Assembly: GCF_047511655.1 (NCBI RefSeq)
Contig: NC_133396.1
Coordinates: 131,139,490-131,203,489, forward strand
Direction of reading: 5' to 3'
Length of the DNA: 64,000 nt
Origin: Castor canadensis
Lineage: Eukaryota > Chordata > Mammalia > Rodentia > Castoridae
Part shown: positions 57,248-64,000 of the stretch, piece after piece
Layout: each line of letters begins with the position of its first letter
Position numbering within the stretch: the first letter of the stretch is position 1
The notes under the pieces: model-generated
Told to the model about the DNA's origin: nothing
Database searches by the model: none
Seen by the model: the letters and a program-made list of their open reading frames with translations, nothing else
Translations under genes and position numbers: made by a program

Positions 57248-57452
57248 TGTGTGTATGCGTGTGTGTATGTGTGTGTGTGTGTTGCTGGGGTTTGAACTCA
57301 GGGCCTACACCTTGAGCCACTCCACTGGCCCTTTTTTTTGTTGGGTTTTTTTGAGATAAGGTCTGTCAAACTATTTTCCCTGGCTGGCTTCAGACCGCTT
57401 CCTTCTGATCTCTGCCTCTTGAGTAGGATTATAGGCGTGAGCCACCAACTCT
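57248..57452 (-). repeat. Dimeric SINE with (GT)n tail, minus strand
   Basis: A (TG)n run at 57248-57282 abuts GCTGGGGTTTGAACTCAGG. B1 ends with GATTATAGGCGTGAGCC. Confidence 0.9.
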
Positions 57453-57639
57453 AACAGATTAGTTAATTCAATCTGGTCAGTTCACCAGCAAAGACACCAA
57501 ATCAAAGAGGTTTAATTATTTAATTGGACTTCTGACTCCTGAGGGCTGGGTTAGCCATCTTAACGTGTCAGCCAGTCACCTGCCTCCCCCTGCCAATCCC
57601 CTCCATAAAATCACTTAGCAAATTTTACTGATCCTCAGC

Positions 57640-57860
57640 CTCAAAATGTCTGGCACATTCATTGCCTCATCTCTACTCCTAATACCAGTTATGTTGTTAC
57701 CTCACACTTGAACCAATACTGCCCTGGCCTCCCTGCCTCAGTCTCCCCACCTGTACCCTATTTCTTATGATCACTCATGGTAACCTGTTGATCTTTCTGA
57801 AAGCCTGCCTTCATCTTGAGAGCAAGCCTCAGCACCAAGGCCTGGATTCAAATTCCAGCT
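57640..57860 (+). repeat. L2-like fragment
   Basis: CTGCCCTGGCCTCCCTGCCTC to GATCTTTCTGAAAGCCTGCC follow the L2 pattern loosely. Confidence 0.4.
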
Positions 57861-57999
57861 TACCTTTCTATCACAGAACAGACACAGCCATTGTGGTCAA
57901 ACACAGAACCAGGTGTCTGAGACTGGAGGAGGCAAAGCCATCAACTCCAGCAGCCGGCCAGTGCTGGCAACCTCATCAAGTCAAAACCAATAGGAAGCA

Positions 58000-58098
58000 G
58001 GGTGTGCTGGTGCTCTTCTGTAATCCCAGCTCTCAAGTTTGAGGTCAGCCCAGGCTATATAGTAAGACCCTGTCTCAAAAAATAAAACAAAAACAGCA
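58000..58098 (+). repeat. Short B1-type SINE, plus strand
   Basis: GTGCTGGTGCTCTTCTGTAATCC to ATAGTAAGACCCTGTCTC plus A-rich tail; some of the middle is deleted. Confidence 0.8.
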
Positions 58099-61000
58099 CA
58101 GAGATTTGAGTTATCATGGAACTCAGCAGGGTTATCACTGGTCAGAGCAGAGTCAGGGTGAGGAAGCAGAGGTAGGAGGAGTGGGCGGGAGCAACAGTGA
58201 AGAAAGGGAGTCCCCACATCCGCTGCCCATTTCATTTTTCAGTGAAAACCTTTTTCCTCCCTCGAAAAGGAAGCCGAAATGAAACTTTAGCCAGAGCCGA
58301 GGATTATTTATAGCAGGGCAGAAGACTAGACAGGAAAAAACGCTGCCTCTCCCCTCCTCACATCCACAAGGCATAGAGGAGAGAGAGCCAGGAAGGCACC
58401 AACATGGGCCCCAACTCAGGTGCATGTCCCCCAATCCCAGAAAAGCAGGACCCTGTCCCAGAGTGCCATTCCAGTGACCCCAAACTAGGTGCCTTTGACA
58501 TAAGGGAGAGTCAAGTTCATGAGGCCCAGGTAGGCAGCTAAGTTTACAGATGAACCTGTGATGAAAGAGTATCAGGTGCAACATTCCAGGAATGGACCAG
58601 ATTGCTAAAGATTTAAACAGTTTAGGAAACGGGTGGAAAGGAGGCTAATGAAATTCAATCTCACAAACAGTAAGGTCACACGTTCAAGTAGAATCCATAA
58701 TACATTGAAAAGGAGCTCTAATAGGAAGAATTGCAGAAACTAATGAGGAAAGAGCCCTAGGGCCAGGTAATAATGCCAATAAGAGGCTAGATGCAAACGG
58801 GATTTCCTGATGGAGCACAGGAAGCAACGATTTCTCTGCAAATGGTTATGGCTCATTTAGAATCCTGGGTGCAATCCTGAGCTTGTAGCTTCCCTAAGAC
58901 AGCACTGTGTTAAAAAGGATCCTTTTTAACACGTGATCATATTTTGTTTTTCTTTCTTTATTTTTGCGATCATATTTTTAACAGGCATTTTCCCTCTTCT
59001 TCCCAAGCTCAGTACAAGCTCGAGGTTATAAACATCGGATAACTCCCCCTCGCTCCAATAATTCTTTTTGCATGTTTGTCCTCTTCCTCTGACTTGTCAC
59101 TTCCTACTGTGTATATTTCTCTATAAGCCTTCTATACTAATTACAGGGAGAGACAGAAGTGGGTTTACTGAGAAAAAGTAGAATCCCTTTGAAATTCACA
59201 TTAGCTGACTCTGGTCAGGTACTATGAGATCAGGTTATCACTGAACCAGCAGTTCAGGGTCAGCTCTACCTTGCAGAATTCAGAAACAGCCTTAAACCAC
59301 AGCAGATCTCCACCAGAGACCAACAAAGGCCCAGGTAGATGAACAGAGAGGCCATGCAGTGTGTGGTCAGAGACAGGGACCAAGGACTGAAAAGTTCTGC
59401 CCACTTTCCGCAGTTGCAATGTAATTTTCTTAAGATTGACATATATGTTCTGAACGCCCATTTTACAAGAGGGAGAGAGAGACATCCCTCAGATCTGCCC
59501 TGTTAAATACTGTGACCATTTACTCTACATTGCTGTCAGAGTAAAATGCACCTTGGATGTCTGAAAACAGAATGTAAATTATTTCAACACTTTTATGGCG
59601 ATTGTGCATTGAAATGAAAACATTTCTGATATATGGGTTATTAAATTACATTCCTAAATGGATTGCCCCTTTTCAGTTTGCTTAATATGGCTTTTGGAAG
59701 ATTGTTGCTCACATGATCTCGGCCAGCCTTGTTTTAGACTTTCAGAGTGGAACAGATTTTCAGGTTATCAGTCTGCACTCCCCTGGTGAAATTTCGGGGT
59801 AAGGGGGCACAGGATAAACTCAGCATTTGTCTTCATTTTCTTTCAAGAAAATAGTCTCACGCTGCTCTGTCCCAACTGTCCAAGTGGCTGTTTGAGCTCA
59901 GTGAATGCGGGTGAGACCTAATGAACAGTATTTTAAGAAATACAGCTGGGAGAATCAAAGAGCAGTCTAGTTCTTTGGGTGTGACTTCATATGAACTGAA
60001 TGAAACCCAAGTAGTCCATCTGAGTACACAGTGGCTGTGCAGACAGAAAATGCCACCCCAGTTCATCTCTGCTACAGGAGACTGTGCTGGGTGAGGACAA
60101 ACACTGAGTCCTCTGTTGGGCCTCTGTCTGCTGTATCTGAAGAGAAAAAAAAAAAAAAAAGCTGAACCCTTTCTGATGATGGATTTTTTTTCTTCTGAGT
60201 GAATCAGAGAACTGACTGTGGTCTGAGCTTTAAAAAAAACAAACACACAAAAAATTAAGCCTTACATCAACGGGTAAAGGCAGGCGCAGGGGTGTGGAGT
60301 TATTCATGAAGACGCAGGGCTGAAGAAACACTCCTTTCTCCCCCTTAAAGGCTGATTCAGGTGGCCAGGTGGCTTCTTACTTAGCTGCCCCTTCATACCC
60401 AGATCATGGGGCCTCGCAAGAGAAGTAATCACTTGACAAAACTGCTCTTAGGCCATTTTTCAAAGGAGAAAAGGGATTTATGTGACTGTGCAGTCTAAAC
60501 CGTGAGTATAAAAACAACTGAAAGACTACCATTCTAGAAAGTTCTAGATTAGGATGGACCTTTACCAATGAAAAGATTAGATTACAAACCATTTCAGGGG
60601 CAGCTGAGTGGTTTGTACACATCCCACAACCTTCCTGAGATCCCCTGGTGCCTCTTTTTATATCTGTTGATAGGTAAGTGGCTTTTTCATTCTCTACTCT
60701 CCACCGTCAGAAAACAGTTGCAATTCTAGGGAAGGACTCAGCAACATTTTCAACAGGATGTCAAAGTGACCTTGGGCCATGTTGGCAGAGCACAGTGGAA
60801 AGAAGACACCTGATAAAAGATCAAACTTGGCCCCTAAAAACAATTCTTCTTCCTACACGAACTTTATGTGAGGCTAAGAGCTTCCTTTATGTAAAAAATA
60901 GGTTACCCACTAGGCTCTGGGGTGGATAGTCTTTTTTTTTTTAATCTTACTAATCTTCTCTGGAATAAAACGAGCATGATTCAAACAGCAAAAGAGCATT

Positions 61001-61480
61001 CTATAATGGTTACTAATCCCTGAGTTCTTTTATTCATAAATTAAAAAGGATTACTGAACATAATTGCTTCTTTTAATATTACTGTAATTGCTAAATGTCT
61101 GCAGACTGTCTCATTGAGTGATCGCCACTCAGTTTGTAAAGACTCCATCCACTACACCAGATCAAAAAGTATAAGCTTATTACAGCCCATAGCCCCAAAC
61201 AGATATTCAAATTTAGGTGGAAAATAAGAAAATAATAACAGATTTTAAACAATCTTTATGTTCATGCAGTTTACCTCTTGTGTCACAGAAATTTGAGAAC
61301 CAGGAAAATATCTTCATGAAAACAGCTGTTCAGAGTGGGGATACGGAGCACAGGCAATCGTGCTCAATTTCCTGAGTTCTGATTCTGGCACGGTATTGAA
61401 TAGGCGTTGTCGTATCCGAAAAGTTAGTTGTTTGCTTGGAAATTCAGTTTTCCTCGTCTGTAAGACAGTAATCGTAATAA
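58099..61480. other. Repeat-poor intergenic stretch, about 3.4 kb
   Basis: The longest run in the window without a SINE, L1, L2 or MIR that I can recognise. It contains the 26-bp palindrome at 58907. A 143-residue minus-strand frame at 58153-58584 has no domain. It is a reasonable place for conserved regulatory DNA, but I cannot show conservation. Confidence 0.5.
58907..58932. repeat. Perfect 26-bp palindrome
   Basis: A self-complementary sequence with no loop, centred on GGATCC, made of GTGTTAAAAAGGA and its reverse complement. It lies in a repeat-poor stretch. Confidence 0.85.
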
Positions 61481-61665
61481 TAGCTCACACTCCATGGAGT
61501 TATGAGTTGAGGCAGGAGGATTTCGAATCTGAGGCTAATCTGGGCTAAACAGTAAGATTTTATCTCAAAAAAACAAGGGTTGGGGATATAGCTCAGTGAT
61601 AGAATGCTTGCCCAGTATGTGCCAAGCCCTGGGTTCCATTTCCAGCACTGCAAAAAAAAAAAAAA
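61481..61665 (+). repeat. B1 fragment plus ID element, plus strand
   Basis: TGAGGCAGGAGGATTTCGAATC, then GGTTGGGGATATAGCTCAGTG to GGGTTCCATTTCCAGCAC and a 14-base A tail. Confidence 0.9.
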
Positions 61666-61921
61666 GTGACATGGGCTAAGTCATAATAGATTTGTATCCT
61701 AAGAGACCGTTAATTAGCATGAGTTTATCATTTTTCTTTGAATCTTACATAATCTAGGAGTCTTCAAATGTGCTGCCTTCACTTTGAACTCTGTCTACAC
61801 GTTTCCTATTGGTTTGGCTCCCTCTGGTGGACCTCTGGCAGATTTCATTTTTAATGCTTGCTTTTATTCTCAGAATTACTGCATGGATTATCTAGGACAG
61901 GTTTTGCTCAAGTTCATCTGT

Positions 61922-62140
61922 TGGCCAGGCATGGTGGTGCACACCTGTAATCCTAGCTTTGGCGGGAAGCATAGGTAGGAGGATCACCATTGGCAAGTGC
62001 AAAAAGCGAAAGGTCAAACGTGAAAAATAACTAAGAGCAAAAAGAGTTGGGGGGTCAAGTGGCAGAGTGCTTGTCTAGCAAGCCCAAGGCTCTGAGTTCA
62101 AACCCCAACATGCAAAAAAATAAATAAAAATAACAGTTAC
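61922..62140 (+). repeat. B1-ID dimeric SINE, plus strand
   Basis: GGCCAGGCATGGTGGTGCAC to GAGTTCAAACCCCAAC with an A-rich tail. Confidence 0.9.
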
Positions 62141-63240
62141 CAGTGGTGCTCTCAGAAGACTCTGGTCAGGGTCATCTCAGGTCCTTGGTGTCCTGACATA
62201 CAGATTACAAAGCAGTAGTGACAGCAAAAGCAGGAAGTACACTCCCGAATGAAGGGGAGAGCAGGTTCCCAGAGATGGTTTAGGAGTAGCACCTGTAGCT
62301 CAAGAGCACTGAGACTTGGTTTGGCTGGGGATTTATACACTACACAGGTAAGTAAGGGAGGGGGATTTGGGTGGTACTTGGAAGTGGCTTTTGGTTGGTG
62401 ATTGACAGACTGGCAGGTACTGCACTTGTGAATTCTCTGTTATAATAAGCAATGAGATGTGGTCCATATTTATTAGGCACTAATCAGGGACCCTGTGCAT
62501 ATGCCTCAGTTAGGGTCCACATGAAAATGCTATTTCAAAAGGGGCATTTTGTGGTGGTCATGGGTGGAGCTAGACCACCTATTCCCGAGGACCTGGTTCG
62601 CATACTTTCCCTAAATTTCCTGGCTCCACAGGCCTTCTAAAAACTGTCTTGTGCCCACCTTTGCAGGGGCTCCCATTCAGGAAGGGTAGAAGCAGGTTGC
62701 AGGCATCTGCTCCCTGACACCTACCCGAGCACAGGCAAAGACACATTCGGTGCATTCAGAGCTCTGCAAGAGCTTTGGAACAGCTGAGAATAAAGTGCAT
62801 GATGGTAGGATGAAGGCCATGTCAGGAGGTGAAATAGGGGGTGAGCAGGGCCAGATGGTGGGGCCTTTCAAGATAGAGTTAAATTTTATCTCCTAGGTAA
62901 CAGGAGTTGTATTAGGATTGGTCTACAAAACTAAAAACCAAACAGAAAGCCTAAACAAATGACTTTTTAAAAAACCCAGACATTTCTTTCTGACTTAGTT
63001 AAATGGTCGGGAAATAGGATTATTTGATCTATAGGCCTATTTCTGACTTGTAGGTCTAAGATTTGATACAGTTCATGAGGATCCACCTTCCAGTTCCTAC
63101 TCTTTTATCCCTAGTGTGCAGCCTTTGTCCTTATAATCCAAAATGGCTGCCAGATCTCCAGTCATCAAATACATTTGTCCAGATACCTACAATGTCAGTT
63201 CAGACTTAATTTTTCCAGAAAATAAACGTACTTATTTCTA
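62141..63240. other. Intergenic sequence, no gene recognised
   Basis: Short frames only. TCCAAAATGGCTGCCAG near 63138 is unremarkable. Confidence 0.4.
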
Positions 63241-63264
63241 CTTCCAAATCAGTTTTTCTAGTGG

Positions 63265-63300
63265 GTTTCTGTAGTGTAATGGTTATCACATTCGCCTCAC
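63265..63300 (+). pseudogene. Retroinserted 5' half of tRNA-Val(CAC)
   Basis: These 36 bases match the first 36 positions of mammalian tRNA-Val(CAC): acceptor strand, D arm, the 5' anticodon stem, C32, U33 and the CAC anticodon. I see three differences from the consensus I remember (positions 6, 15 and 26), all transitions, two of them CpG-type. The match stops exactly at position 36. There is no T arm, no 3' acceptor strand and no poly(A). Direct repeats AAATCAGTTTTTCT (63246-63259) and AAATCAGTTCTTCT (63301-63314) flank it, differing at one base. It cannot make a functional tRNA. Confidence 0.8.
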
Positions 63301-63314
63301 AAATCAGTTCTTCT

Positions 63315-63689
63315 TTGGTGTCCAAGCTCCCTGTGTCGCTGGAGGAAAGAACGCTGGAGAATGAGATGAGGTTGAGGAGGAGGAGGTGGGGGAGACTCAG
63401 CTGAGGAGAGTGGGATCCTAAGAAAGCAACAGAGAAGGCTTTCATGCTGCAGGGTGGTCAGGTCACAAACGGTCTGAAGGGCAGTTTTTATTAGAGCTAG
63501 CAGTGAGGTTGTTGGTGACCTTGGTGAGGGAGTGTCTGCACTGTTTTGTGGAGCAGAACCCTGTTCAGTGGTGCAGCTCATGGACTAGAACTGTGCTCTC
63601 TTCCTCTCGAAATTAGGATAATGGTGGAGTAGAAGAGGTAGAAGCTAGCTGTGTACCAAGGGATAAGGGAACAGAGAAAGCAAGAAACC
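63315..63689. other. Intergenic sequence, no gene recognised
   Basis: Overlapping minus-strand frames of 79 and 94 residues have no domain. Confidence 0.4.
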
Positions 63690-63772
63690 TGAATGGGGGT
63701 TGAGGGTGTAGCTCAGTGATAGAGCGCTTGCCTGGCCCTGATTTCATCCCCAGCACTGCAAAGAAAGTAGTG
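63690..63772 (+). repeat. ID element, plus strand
   Basis: GGGTTGAGGGTGTAGCTCAGTG to TTTCATCCCCAGCACTGC. It has lost part of the anticodon region. Confidence 0.85.
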
Positions 63773-64000
63773 TCCTGTGCATGTCTCCATCGTGCCCTTG
63801 GCCCAAACATGCACCTGGAGGTCAGCATCCAAGGTGAAAGTGCTTGGACAGACAACCAGCAGTGGTGTGGAAAATGTCCCAAACTCTCTTCCCCACTCGT
63901 TCCTTGGCTCCATTCCCCAGTTAATAGGGCCTTGTGTCCCCTCCATCCTCTCCCTGCCCTTCCCTCTTGGTTTCAGTAACAGTCTTCACCTCTCAGTATT

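Noticed and set aside
58153..58584. 143-residue minus-strand frame
   Set aside because: No domain, no splice signals, and no similarity I recognise. Kept only as part of the repeat-poor stretch.
63265..63337. Intact tRNA-Val gene
   Set aside because: Only positions 1-36 match. After the CAC anticodon the sequence does not pair as an anticodon stem, T arm or acceptor stem.
43041..64000. KIF14 first coding exon
   Set aside because: No long + strand frame with kinesin-14-type N-terminal sequence or a motor P-loop is present.

Overview
This is a mammalian nuclear genome window, and the repeats point to a rodent. The sequence is intron-rich, has one CpG-island promoter, and is full of SINEs, L1, L2, MIR and Tigger-type remnants. 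The commonest SINEs are ID-type (tRNA-derived) units and B1 units, often fused B1 first and ID second. The ID part reads, on the sense strand, roughly as 'GAGTTCAAACCCCAGTACC' followed by an A-rich tail. That style suggests the beaver/squirrel side of rodents. I lean to a beaver (Castor), but this is recall of repeat style, not a measured match.

The window holds one recognisable protein-coding gene, DDX59, on the + strand. It encodes a zinc-finger HIT plus DEAD-box RNA helicase linked in humans to orofaciodigital syndrome type V. The gene appears complete. A CpG-island promoter and non-coding exon 1 lie near 18.1-18.95 kb. Seven coding exons run from 19929 to 42812. An AATAAA signal lies at 43015. 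Joining the exons predicts 616 residues with every core helicase motif intact and no frameshift or early stop. All six introns lying between coding exons are phase 0.

Region by region: 1-18 kb is intergenic, with an L1 fragment (2.9-4.3 kb), a 1.27-kb polypurine minisatellite (7.3-8.6 kb), LTR-like pieces, L1, L2, MIR and many SINEs. From 18.1 to 43.1 kb is DDX59, whose introns are mostly repeats; intron 4 alone is 9.3 kb. From 43.1 to 64 kb is intergenic again. It contains a 5'-truncated L1 3' end, an ERV-like segment on the minus strand, duplicated blocks, and a repeat-poor stretch at 58.1-61.5 kb. I found no other gene there; KIF14, which I expect beyond the DDX59 3' end in mammals, is not recognisable.

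I see no multi-gene system. The most unusual small signals are four. (1) A 36-base 5' half of tRNA-Val(CAC), ending exactly at the anticodon and flanked by direct repeats, looks like a tailless tRNA-half retroinsertion (63265-63300). (2) A perfect 17-bp hairpin lies just past the DDX59 poly(A) signal (43127-43168). (3) A perfect 26-bp palindrome lies at 58907-58932. (4) The polypurine minisatellite has a roughly 74-bp higher-order unit.
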